Of a stretch of 7,034 nucleotides of DNA, positions 1 through 6,651 are shown in pieces (position 1 is the stretch's first letter; the number at the start of each line of letters is the position of its first letter). The notes beneath the pieces are model-generated. The model saw only the letters and a list, made by a program, of their open reading frames with translations, was not told the DNA's origin and searched no databases. The position numbers and the translations under genes were made by a program. Source of the DNA: Paludibacteraceae bacterium (lineage in GTDB: Bacteria; Bacteroidota; Bacteroidia; Bacteroidales; Paludibacteraceae); the NCBI GenBank assembly GCA_018055865.1, contig JAGPGR010000096.1, positions 1 to 7,034 of the forward strand, read 5' to 3'.

Positions 1-80
1 CAACCACTCAAATCGGGTTTCAGCTCTATTTTCTCCATCGTTCCGTTCCAGTTTTGCAGCCATTCATAGCAATACACCAT
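1..80 (-). pseudogene. Continuation of the GH43 reading frame after a premature TAA
   Basis: Reading the minus strand past the TAA at 81-83 in the same frame gives 26 sense codons without another stop before the window edge. They begin MVYCYEWLQNWNGTMEKI and continue to DLSG. This is the usual continuation of GH43 enzymes after the conserved 'FWVDTDGKP' stretch, which is normally followed by Tyr and then MVYC(H/Y)EW. The simplest reading is that a Tyr codon (TAT or TAC) became TAA by one base change. The rest of the gene lies outside the window, so it is unknown whether further lesions exist. A sequencing or assembly error is an equally simple explanation. The ATG directly after the TAA could in principle restart translation, but it would have no signal peptide. 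Confidence 0.75.
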
Positions 81-596
81 TTACGGTTTTCCGTCCGTAT
101 CTACCCAAAAAGTGCCATCGAGCGTAGGCTTATTGGCTGGTAAGTAAACGGAATCTTTCATTGGAACGTAAGGGCCGTCGGGTTGGTCACTCACGAGCAC
201 ATGACTGGCACGACGCTCTATTTTATTTCCACGAAAGGTATCGATAATTACTGCACGATTAGTAAAAGTGGCAAAATAATAGTATTTGCCTTTGTATGCA
301 TGGATTTCGGCTGCCCAAATCATGGGTTTTGGTCCCATCCACGAATTTGAATCGGTTTTCACCACATTGTACGGGCCATTCCAGTACTTCAAGTCCTTGC
401 TTTTCCACAACAAGCCACCGGTGCCGGTCATGTAGTACATGTTTGTTTTTTGATCGGCCAGAATAAACGGGTCGCTTAAATTAATGGAATCCAGTGGAAT
501 GTTTTCCAAAACCCTGCGCGACCTATTACTCTGAGCACCAGACAGAGAAGCGTGAGAAATAAAAACAAGCAGTAGGAGTAGTTTGTGTATCTTCAT
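81..596 (-). CDS. Glycoside hydrolase family 43 protein, N-terminal part, ended by an in-frame stop
   Basis: The 171-residue product is the N-terminal part of a secreted GH43 (five-bladed beta-propeller) enzyme; the family hydrolyses arabinofuranosides and xylosides in plant glycans. Residues 1-21 are a signal peptide (KIHK n-region, Leu-rich core, likely cleavage after SGA21), so the enzyme would act in the periplasm or at the surface. Visible landmarks are L40-S-D42-P-F-I, where D42 is the likely catalytic base; W94-A-A-E-I-H99, the usual second-blade motif; K102-GKYYYF; and L159-D160-G-T-F-W with VDTDG, where D160 is the likely pKa-modulating Asp. The general-acid Glu, found further along in the family, is not in this part. 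Full GH43 domains run to about 300 residues or more, so this product is truncated and should not be active alone. The frame resumes after the stop (see 1-80). Substrate cannot be assigned. The ATG at 594-596 is chosen because the signal peptide starts there. Confidence 0.82.
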   Translation of the reverse strand: MKIHKLLLLLVFISHASLSGAQSNRSRRVLENIPLDSINLSDPFILADQKTNMYYMTGTGGLLWKSKDLKYWNGPYNVVKTDSNSWMGPKPMIWAAEIHAYKGKYYYFATFTNRAVIIDTFRGNKIERRASHVLVSDQPDGPYVPMKDSVYLPANKPTLDGTFWVDTDGKP

Positions 597-615
597 AATT
601 TTGAATTTTATGCAA

Positions 616-623
616 CAAAAATA
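616..623 (-). promoter_or_regulatory. Candidate -7 element of the GH43 gene promoter
   Basis: On the minus strand this reads TATTTTTG, an exact match to the Bacteroidota -7 consensus TAnnTTTG. It ends about 20 bp before the GH43 start codon, which would give a short leader of roughly a dozen bases. No good TTTG/TTG -33 box lies at the usual 19-21 bp distance, and the surroundings are A/T-rich, so a chance match is possible. Confidence 0.35.
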
Positions 624-1280
624 GACATTTCAAATCAATATAACAGCGAAAATATCGTCAATAAGGGGTACAAATTCTGCATTTAATTCTCTTACCGGTT
701 TTATCCTTTACAACCGCTCCGGAAACTCACAAAAAACGTGAAAAAGACAAGAAAACTTCAAGTACTTTGGATAAATTGAAAAAAATGTTTTTGAGTATTG
801 GATAATATCTGTAGTTACAATTAGTAGATTTATCTTCAGGACAATGCAAATGAATAAATAATGTAATTTCTAACATCAAATATGTAACACTTCCGGAGTT
901 TCTGTGTTTACTTTTGTGAAGCTACTTTTTATTCATCAGCTACTTTCTACAAATAAAACGAATGGTATGAATCTTATCTTATAAAGAATAAAGAATCTCA
1001 TGTAAATGTTGTATCTAAAAATAAGAGCAAAGAAACATAATTAGGAAAGCATTTCAATAACATGCCGGAAAATAATCTTTAGCCAGTTTCACCTTGTCAG
1101 AAGGGATAACACAGCACAAAACCAGCAAAGAGCAGCACGAATTGGTTGTATTGACAACTATCAGAGTCGGAAACAAAACTACTATAATTTACAATCTGAA
1201 GCTAAACAAGCAGCATGAGAAAAGATAAGGATTAAAAATTAATGCAATACAAAACAAATATTTTAATTTTTCCTTCTAAG

Positions 1281-1309
1281 TTGAATTTGATAAAAAAATG
1301 CTATATTTA
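1281..1309 (+). promoter_or_regulatory. Candidate housekeeping promoter of the ECF sigma gene
   Basis: A TTG at 1281-1283 lies 18 bp upstream of TATATTTA (1302-1309), which differs from the Bacteroidota -7 consensus TAnnTTTG only at the last base. Transcription would begin around 1314, leaving a leader of about 40 nt before the ATG at 1353. This would give basal, sigma-A-type expression of the regulator. The sequence is A/T-rich, so the call is tentative. Confidence 0.4.
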
Positions 1310-1352
1310 CGACCTGAATCATCTATATTCTATTTTTTAAAACAAATCAATC

Positions 1353-1898
1353 ATGGCATCCGGTGAAAAGGAAGAAATTGAGCAGTTAAAGAATACGTCT
1401 GTTGAATCATTCGAAATTCTTTACCTTCGCTACAGTGCCAGACTCTACAATTTTGTGATGAAAATGTCGGGAGGGAATAGTTTCATGTCAGAAGAACTGG
1501 TTCAGCGTACATTTATTAAGATTTGGGAAAACCGCAGTCAGTTAAATGCTGAAAAGTCGTTTATAGCTTATCTGTGTACCATAGCTAAGAATATGCTTAT
1601 TAATGAATATCAACATCAAACGCTGGAATATATTTATCACAAATTTCTTGTTAAACAAATGTCGGCAGAACATAGCAATACCGAGCTGGAGGTTGACAGA
1701 AAACTGCTGGAAGAGTATATTGAGAAACTTACAGAACAACTATCCCCCAAGCGCCGGGAAATATTTATTCTCAGCCGCCGGAATGGTTTGACGAATAAGC
1801 AGATTTCCCAAAAACTAAACATCTCTGAGAGTACTATTGAGACTCAACTGTCTAAAGCCCTTGCTTATATGAAGAATGAATTAAAACTGCATTATTAG
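1353..1898 (+). CDS. ECF-type RNA polymerase sigma factor (sigma-70 family, Bacteroidota FecI-like)
   Basis: This 181-residue protein has the size and two-domain layout of ECF sigma factors. Region 2 covers about residues 20-90: SFEILYLRYSARLYNFV at the start, then the helix with E47-E-L-V-Q-x-T-F-I-K-I-W58, a hallmark of region 2, then F70-IAYL-x-x-IAKNMLIN84. A charged linker (about 91-120) leads to region 4 at about 121-175, where LSPKRREIFILSR (130-142) precedes the helix-turn-helix N148-KQISQKLNISESTIETQLSKAL170. There is no region 1 or 3. It would bind core RNA polymerase in the cytoplasm and direct it to a small regulon. The FecR-type anti-sigma gene follows after 118 bp, and an STN-bearing SusC follows that, the standard order of a cell-surface signalling locus. 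The ATG at 1353 has no Shine-Dalgarno but has an A-rich leader, normal for the phylum. The target promoters are not known; the boxes at 1962-1997 and 3138-3173 are the best local candidates. Confidence 0.93.
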   Translation: MASGEKEEIEQLKNTSVESFEILYLRYSARLYNFVMKMSGGNSFMSEELVQRTFIKIWENRSQLNAEKSFIAYLCTIAKNMLINEYQHQTLEYIYHKFLVKQMSAEHSNTELEVDRKLLEEYIEKLTEQLSPKRREIFILSRRNGLTNKQISQKLNISESTIETQLSKALAYMKNELKLHY

Positions 1899-1916
1899 TT
1901 CTTTTTTTTTGCAGTT
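1885..1916 (+). repeat. Inverted repeat spanning the sigma gene stop codon, with a T tract in the loop
   Basis: AACTGCA (1885-1891) and TGCAGTT (1910-1916) are perfect 7-base inverted arms around an 18-base loop that contains the TAG stop (1896-1898) and nine T (1902-1910, the last being in the right arm). A second, exclusive pairing exists: AACT (1885-1888) with AGTT (1897-1900), followed directly by C and the nine T, which resembles a weak intrinsic terminator. Both stems are short and A/T-rich, so function is uncertain. The second form could reduce read-through from the sigma gene into fecR. Confidence 0.35.
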
Positions 1917-1952
1917 ATGCTCAAATACTCAACTTAAAAAGAGTTAATTTCT

Positions 1953-1978
1953 GTGGCTTAATAGTGGAATTAAGTCAC
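1953..1978 (+). repeat. Hairpin upstream of fecR overlapping the candidate promoter box
   Basis: GTGGCTTAAT (1953-1962) can pair with ATTAAGTCAC (1969-1978) over ten base pairs with one G-U wobble, leaving a six-base loop AGTGGA. The loop falls inside the conserved TAGTGGA block shared with the susC upstream region. The run after the hairpin is only TTT, so this is not a classic terminator. It could be an operator, an RNA structure in read-through transcript from the sigma gene, or chance; the susC copy of the box has no equivalent hairpin. Confidence 0.4.
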
Positions 1979-1997
1979 TTTGCTGTATACTTAGTAA
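1962..1997 (+). promoter_or_regulatory. Candidate ECF-sigma promoter of fecR (shared box, copy 1)
   Basis: This block matches 3138-3173 without gaps at 27 of 36 positions. Conserved runs are TAGTGGA (1962-1968), TCACT (1975-1979), CTGTATACT (1983-1991) and TAA (1995-1997). If GTGGA serves as the -35-like part and TATACT (1986-1991) as the -10-like part, the spacer is 17 bp, suitable for an ECF sigma factor. Transcription would then start near 1998, about 19 nt before the fecR ATG at 2017. A regulator-binding site is the alternative. Confidence 0.5.
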
Positions 1998-2016
1998 AAA
2001 GATACCATTTCAGGAA

Positions 2017-3048
2017 ATGAAAAAAGAAGATTTTTTCGAAATATTCGAACGTTATATTCTCAATACTGCATCACCCGATGAGGTTAAGACACTGTGCGAG
2101 TGGGTGAACAAAAATACTGAAATCTCAGAATGGCTCGAAAAACAGATACTTGATTCGCCGGACAACATGAATAAAGAGCTTCAACTGAGGATGTTCAATG
2201 ATATAAAAACCACTCTCCGGATTGAAAAACCAACTGAACCTGAATTAAATGAGTCGAAAGTAACTTCGGGTTCTGCTTTTTCGGGACTTAAAACCTGGAT
2301 GCGCATTGCCGCAATTTTTGTTCTCCCATTTATTTCCGCGCTGGGAGTCTACCTGTTTATGTCTGATAAAAACGTTACCGAACCATTGCTTGTGTCTGTA
2401 GAGCGTGGTCAGAAGGCTTCAATCACACTTCCGGATGGCAGTAAGGTTTGGCTAAATTCACTTTCGGAACTTACATATAATTCCGATTTTAATACTGAAA
2501 AAAGAGAATTGTTGCTAGACGGCGAAGCGTATTTTGAAGTGGCATCCAATCCGGATAAACCATTCGTGGTGAGAAGCAATGAGATAATAGTTGAAGCTTT
2601 GGGCACTGCCTTTGGTGTGAAAGCATATGCTGATGATGTTAGCGTGTCATCAATTCTGATGCAAGGGAAAGTCAGGGTTACCACTCCGAACGGTTCAATC
2701 ATACTCAAACCCAACGAACGGATACAATACGACAGAGAGCTGGCAACAACCCGGCAAAGTTCAGTGACTAATGCTGTAGATTTTACAGGCTGGATACACA
2801 ACGAATTGCGTTTCGAGAATGAATCGCTATATGAAATTACCCGGGATATCCAGAGAATTTACAATGTGGAAATTATTTTTTCCACAGAACGACTGAAGAA
2901 ACTAAGATACACCGGTACTGTGGATAATAATAGTCTGGAAAGTGTTTTAAACCTTATATCGCTTACATCACCCGTATCCTTCAAAATCGATGGTCAAAAA
3001 GTCATTTTGCTGGAAAGAAAAAACATGATGCGGCTATATAAGCAATGA
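2017..3048 (+). CDS. FecR-family anti-sigma factor / signal transducer
   Basis: This 343-residue single-pass inner-membrane protein would sense the state of the outer-membrane transporter and control the sigma factor encoded just upstream. Residues 1-93 form the cytoplasmic part expected to bind the sigma factor, beginning with a helical stretch (FFEIFERYILNTASPDEV). One membrane segment lies at about 96-115 (RIAAIFVLPFISALGVYLFM). The FecR domain follows at about 125-220, with the signature E129-RGQKASITLPDGSKVWLNS148 and the later GEAYFEV and AFGVKAY motifs. The C-terminal 'FecR C-terminal/DUF4974' domain spans about 265-333 (RFENESLYEITRDIQ through FKIDGQKVILLE) and is expected to contact the STN domain of the transporter in the periplasm. 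Length and order match Bacteroidota FecR proteins. An intrinsic terminator follows at 3070-3104. Whether this FecR acts purely as an inhibitor or also as an activator of its sigma factor, as E. coli FecR does, cannot be told from sequence. Confidence 0.94.
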   Translation: MKKEDFFEIFERYILNTASPDEVKTLCEWVNKNTEISEWLEKQILDSPDNMNKELQLRMFNDIKTTLRIEKPTEPELNESKVTSGSAFSGLKTWMRIAAIFVLPFISALGVYLFMSDKNVTEPLLVSVERGQKASITLPDGSKVWLNSLSELTYNSDFNTEKRELLLDGEAYFEVASNPDKPFVVRSNEIIVEALGTAFGVKAYADDVSVSSILMQGKVRVTTPNGSIILKPNERIQYDRELATTRQSSVTNAVDFTGWIHNELRFENESLYEITRDIQRIYNVEIIFSTERLKKLRYTGTVDNNSLESVLNLISLTSPVSFKIDGQKVILLERKNMMRLYKQ

Positions 3049-3069
3049 TCGTAATTTTCTAAAAAGAAC

Positions 3070-3104
3070 AAGCAGATTGTATGAGATTCACAACCTGCTT
3101 TTTT
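3070..3104 (+). terminator. Intrinsic terminator after fecR
   Basis: AAGCAG (3070-3075) pairs with CTGCTT (3095-3100), then after one A-C mismatch TTGT (3077-3080) pairs with ACAA (3090-3093) around a nine-base loop. TTTT (3101-3104) follows, giving an uninterrupted run of six T from 3099. Stem, loop and T tract fit a Rho-independent terminator 21 bp after the fecR stop codon. It implies that susC is transcribed from its own promoter rather than by read-through. Confidence 0.7.
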
Positions 3105-3137
3105 GCTAGACAATACTGAAAAAAATGCTGTTTTGAG

Positions 3138-3173
3138 TAGTGGATTGATTTCACTGAACTGTATACTAATTAA
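3138..3173 (+). promoter_or_regulatory. Candidate ECF-sigma promoter of susC-susD (shared box, copy 2)
   Basis: This is the partner of the block at 1962-1997, with the same cores: TAGTGGA (3138-3144), TCACT (3151-3155), CTGTATACT (3159-3167) and TAA (3171-3173). It lies downstream of the fecR terminator and 35 bp upstream of the susC ATG, where a dedicated promoter is required. With TATACT (3162-3167) as -10-like element, transcription would start near 3174. No housekeeping TAnnTTTG element was found between terminator and start codon, which supports use of an alternative sigma factor. Confidence 0.55.
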
Positions 3174-3208
3174 CGAACCGGAAATTTTAATATCAAATTC
3201 ATTTACTA

Positions 3209-6200
3209 ATGGAAAGAAAAAACTACATCCGACTTTTAAGAGAAAAGTGCTTAAAATTATGTTTATTCATTTTTTTGTCCCTTTTCTCATCCTCTCTGAT
3301 TGCACAAATCACTGTCAATGTGCAAAATAAGCCTATTAAGGAAGTATTGAAAGTAATTGAATCAAAAAGTGAATATCGCTTTTTTTTCAACGAAGGACTC
3401 ATCGGGCTTGATAAAACTGTGACTTTACAGGTAAATAACGCCGGAATCGATGAGACGATGAAGCTACTTCTGCATAATTCGGAAATTGCTTACAAAACGG
3501 AAGGTAACAACTTGGTAATGCTTATGGCAAAGCTAAAAGACAACCAGAGTGTGTTGAAAAATATTTCAGGAGTTGTGCTGGATGAGAACGGAGAGTCTAT
3601 CATCGGTGCCTCGGTGCTCATAAAAGGGACAAACACCGGAACCATTACGAATGTCAACGGACAATTCTCTCTGGATGTTTCGGAGAAATCAATTCTTGCT
3701 ATATCATACGTTGGTTATCAACCGCAGGAAGTTCCTGTAGCAGGTAAAAATTCATTTCAAATAACATTGATTGAAGATATTGAACTGCTCAGTGAGGTAG
3801 TGGTCACAGCTCTCGGTATCAAAAGAGAAGAAAAAGCATTGGGATATGCCGTTCAGGCTGTTGATGGTGATGCGTTGCAAACGGTAAAAGGCGTAGATAT
3901 GGCTACTTCTTTAACAGGTAAAGTAGCAGGATTGCTGGTAAAGAATAACACGGAATTTGCTCAATCACCCGATATACAGATTCGTGGCGAGAATCCTCTG
4001 ATCGTAATAGACGGTGTTCCGTATGGGAATATGACGCTGAAGGATATCCCTTCTGATGATATCGAAAATCTGAGCGTTCTTAAAGGTGCAACTGCGTCTG
4101 CACTCTATGGGTATCGTGGTGCAAGCGGTGCAATCATGGTTACTTCGAAGAAAGGGAATAAATACAAAGGTGTGGAAGTATCAGTCAACAGTGGATCTAT
4201 GTTCACAGCAGGTTTCCTGGCTATTCCTGAGTTACAGTCTACTTTCGGTCGTGTTGTTAATACAGCTAATAATACCTACTCTACCGGTGGAGATGGTTCC
4301 TGGGGAGTGCCTATGGACGGACGGGAGGTAAATCAGTGGGATCCGGTGACAAAATCATGGCTTCTGATGCCGTATCTGCCCAGAGGGAAAGATAATTTTA
4401 AGAATTTCCTCGAACAGGGTTATGTGCTGAATAACAATGTGAATATCGTTCAGCAGGGTGAATTCGGAAGCTTCCGGGCATCTGCAACCTGGGTAAACAA
4501 CAAGGGTCAGTATCCAAATTCTGAATACAACAAGTACACATACAGTATTGGTGGAGATATGAAATTGAACAAATTCCTTTTATCATCCAACATTTCATAC
4601 AACAAACAAACTTCACCGAATATCGGCTTTAGCGGTTACACCAGTTATGATCCCATGTATAGTTTACTGGTGTGGTCGGCTGCCGACTACGATGTAAGAG
4701 ATTACAGAGACTACTGGCTTGTACCCAATGAATCACAAAACAACAGCTACACTGATTCAAGCAACAATCCGTATTTCGACAGGTTTCAAAGAACTCACAG
4801 CATAAATAAAGACATAATGAACGGAAGTTTATCTGTAAGTTATGACTTTACACCGTGGTTGAAATTATCATTGAGATCTGGATTCGATACTTATAGCGAT
4901 CGTCAGGATATTCGTGTTTCAAAAGGCTCGTTAATAAGTGCAGGTTCGGCAACATTGATTCCCAACGGCACTCAGGTGTGGGGAGAATCTGCAAACGGCT
5001 CATACAATACAGGGATAAGTCGTGGATATAGTTTCAATAATGATCTGATTTTGTCCGGAAGTAAAACTTATGAGAAATTCAGCATAGACGCTTTGTTCGG
5101 AGGTACCTTATTCTACAAGCAGGATGAAGGTATTGAATCTAAAACACAGGATGGACTGACCATACCCGGTTATTACTCTCTGAACGCTTCAGTCAGCCCG
5201 GCAGATGTAAGTTCAACGATTTACCGACGTCAGGTGAATAGCTTGTACGGACGTCTGGCATTATCCTGGAATAATCTGATTTATGCTGAAGCAACTTTAC
5301 GAAACGACTGGAGCTCAACGTTATCAAAATCAACCCGTTCTTACCTGTATCCCTCTGTATCAGGAAGTTTTGTAGCATCTGAGTTACTGCCGAAAACAGA
5401 CTGGCTCTCGTTGTGGAAAATCCGCGGATCATGGACAACCTCAAAAACACCCGCCGGAATATATGCAATTAATTCAGTATATACTATTACCAACAGCGCC
5501 TGGGGAAGCCTCAGCACAGCCTCTTATCCCGGAAGTATACGCACTTCAGTAGTAAGACCCGAATCTTCAGAAACCTTTGAAGTCGGAACGGCTTTAAATT
5601 TATTTAAAAACCGTGCATCTTTTGATTTCTCGTACTACTCGAAAAGAATGTATGATGCTTTGAAATGGGGTGGAATCAGCTCTGCATCAGGTTTTACAAG
5701 CAACTACATCAATACGATGGAGGAAATAACCCGAAGAGGTGTTGAAATTACAGCAAACGTAACACCCGTTAAATCGAAAGACTGGCAATGGGATTTATCG
5801 GTCAACTGGTCCAAATATGCGCGGTATTATACTAAGTTGGATTCTTTGTATTCCGACGATAAACCCTGGGTGAAAGTAGGCGAACGCTACGATGCGTATG
5901 TACTTTATGATTATTTGCGCGATCCTCAGGGGAATATTATCCATAATGCCGGAAAACCTCTTTACGCAGATTATTCATCCAGATTTGGATTTTCTGATCC
6001 CGATTGGATTTGGGGTTTAAGCACTTCAGTTAGATATAAAAATTTACTGTTTTCTGTGTCCATGGATGGAAGGGTAGGTGGTCTTACCCAGACAACTACC
6101 GAAATGTATATGTGGCGAGCAGGATCTCATCCAAAATCTGTAACCGATGAAAGATATCAGGATGCAACTGCAGGAGGGAATAATTATATTGGTAAAGGCG

Positions 6201-6586
6201 TGAAAGTAGTAACGGGCTCAGCTACTTACGACACATATGGCAACATTACAAGTGATACAAGGGTGTTTGCTCCGAATGATATTGCAACAACGTATGAAAC
6301 GTATATAAATGCTTTGCATAAAGGTACCGCCAGGGGTGGAGCAGCATCACCCGCTGATGTGTATTCAACAACTTTTCTGAAAATCCGCGAAATGTCACTG
6401 ACCTATACGCTGCCAAAAAGTATTTGCGAAAAAATATACACCAAAGGGGTTGCATTGTCGGCAGTAGGACAGAATTTATTCCTGTGGTCTAAACAGTTCA
6501 AATACTCCGACCCCGACGGAGGATATGAAAATTTCAGTGACCCGTCAATACGTTATGTCGGATTTAATGTTAAAGTTAGTTTTTGA
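3209..6586 (+). CDS. SusC/RagA-family TonB-dependent outer-membrane transporter with N-terminal STN signalling domain
   Basis: This 1125-residue outer-membrane barrel would import a bound oligomer with energy from TonB-ExbBD, paired with the SusD-like lipoprotein encoded next. Domains in order: a signal peptide with a long basic n-region (1-32, likely cleavage SLIA32/Q33); an STN (secretin/TonB N-terminal) domain at about 34-106, typical of transporters that signal to FecR; a carboxypeptidase-D regulatory-like beta-sandwich at about 119-188 (ISGVVLDENGESIIGASVLI, GTITNVNGQFSLDV, SYVGYQ); a TonB-box-like segment L194-SEVVVTALGIKREE208; and a plug to about residue 316 carrying IQIRGENPLIVIDGVPYG and VLKGATASALYGYRGASGAI, a compact version of the SusC plug loop. 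The 22-strand-type barrel follows and ends with NVKVSF, a terminal Phe as in BAM substrates. Length is normal for STN-bearing SusC proteins and the frame is intact. Substrate cannot be predicted. The ATG at 3209 is supported by the signal peptide; there is no Shine-Dalgarno sequence. Confidence 0.95.
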   Translation: MERKNYIRLLREKCLKLCLFIFLSLFSSSLIAQITVNVQNKPIKEVLKVIESKSEYRFFFNEGLIGLDKTVTLQVNNAGIDETMKLLLHNSEIAYKTEGNNLVMLMAKLKDNQSVLKNISGVVLDENGESIIGASVLIKGTNTGTITNVNGQFSLDVSEKSILAISYVGYQPQEVPVAGKNSFQITLIEDIELLSEVVVTALGIKREEKALGYAVQAVDGDALQTVKGVDMATSLTGKVAGLLVKNNTEFAQSPDIQIRGENPLIVIDGVPYGNMTLKDIPSDDIENLSVLKGATASALYGYRGASGAIMVTSKKGNKYKGVEVSVNSGSMFTAGFLAIPELQSTFGRVVNTANNTYSTGGDGSWGVPMDGREVNQWDPVTKSWLLMPYLPRGKDNFKNFLEQGYVLNNNVNIVQQGEFGSFRASATWVNNKGQYPNSEYNKYTYSIGGDMKLNKFLLSSNISYNKQTSPNIGFSGYTSYDPMYSLLVWSAADYDVRDYRDYWLVPNESQNNSYTDSSNNPYFDRFQRTHSINKDIMNGSLSVSYDFTPWLKLSLRSGFDTYSDRQDIRVSKGSLISAGSATLIPNGTQVWGESANGSYNTGISRGYSFNNDLILSGSKTYEKFSIDALFGGTLFYKQDEGIESKTQDGLTIPGYYSLNASVSPADVSSTIYRRQVNSLYGRLALSWNNLIYAEATLRNDWSSTLSKSTRSYLYPSVSGSFVASELLPKTDWLSLWKIRGSWTTSKTPAGIYAINSVYTITNSAWGSLSTASYPGSIRTSVVRPESSETFEVGTALNLFKNRASFDFSYYSKRMYDALKWGGISSASGFTSNYINTMEEITRRGVEITANVTPVKSKDWQWDLSVNWSKYARYYTKLDSLYSDDKPWVKVGERYDAYVLYDYLRDPQGNIIHNAGKPLYADYSSRFGFSDPDWIWGLSTSVRYKNLLFSVSMDGRVGGLTQTTTEMYMWRAGSHPKSVTDERYQDATAGGNNYIGKGVKVVTGSATYDTYGNITSDTRVFAPNDIATTYETYINALHKGTARGGAASPADVYSTTFLKIREMSLTYTLPKSICEKIYTKGVALSAVGQNLFLWSKQFKYSDPDGGYENFSDPSIRYVGFNVKVSF

Positions 6587-6651
6587 TAATTTGAAAATTA
6601 AGTCAATACGGGAAATACATTTTAATGTTTAAAAAATTAATATAAGTACAA

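Larger units (their letters stand above)
597..1352. other. Divergent intergenic region, about 750 bp, no convincing gene
   Basis: This A/T-rich stretch separates the minus-strand GH43 gene from the plus-strand sigma factor gene. Stops are frequent in all frames. The longest opening I followed (about 1076-1231, plus strand, roughly 50 codons) has no ATG and no recognisable protein character. Candidate promoters lie at both ends (616-623 minus; 1281-1309 plus). An isolated TACTTTTG at 909-916 (plus) matches the Bacteroidota -7 consensus but lacks a -33 partner. A short perfect hairpin (GTTGT, loop ATTG, ACAAC) lies at 1145-1158. CTCCGGAA at 717-724 and its inverse at 891-898 form a weak, widely spaced inverted pair. 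I see no tRNA, insertion sequence or repeat array. Confidence 0.6.

Noticed and set aside
717..898. CTCCGGAA (717-724) and inverse TTCCGGAG (891-898) as terminal repeats of a mobile element
   Set aside because: Only eight bases, self-near-palindromic, with no transposase remnant or target duplication between or around them.
909..916. TACTTTTG as a promoter for a long sigma-gene leader
   Set aside because: It matches the -7 consensus exactly but has no -33 element at the proper spacing and would give a leader of over 400 nt; likely chance.
1076..1231. About 50 open codons on the plus strand in the intergenic region
   Set aside because: No ATG, no leader, low-complexity K/T/Q-rich product; length is compatible with chance.
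1315..1333. Possible third, degenerate copy of the shared box before the sigma gene (CTATATTCT at 1323-1331)
   Set aside because: The nine-base core matches only at seven positions, the TAGTGGA and TCACT parts are poorly conserved, and such matches are likely by chance in this A/T-rich leader. Autoregulation of the sigma gene is therefore not supported.
2409..2801. Minus-strand 130-codon frame inside fecR
   Set aside because: It is fully antisense to the conserved FecR domain, whose coding frame is unambiguous; no recognisable domain or start context.
3103..3330. Plus-strand 75-codon reading frame between fecR and susC
   Set aside because: It starts with TTG inside the terminator T tract, runs through the candidate promoter and overlaps the susC signal-peptide region in another frame. 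The product resembles no family.
6616..6629. Palindromic ACATT-TT-AATGT in the susC-susD gap as a terminator or attenuator
   Set aside because: The loop is only two bases and the stem five A/T-rich pairs, with no T tract after it; too weak to call.
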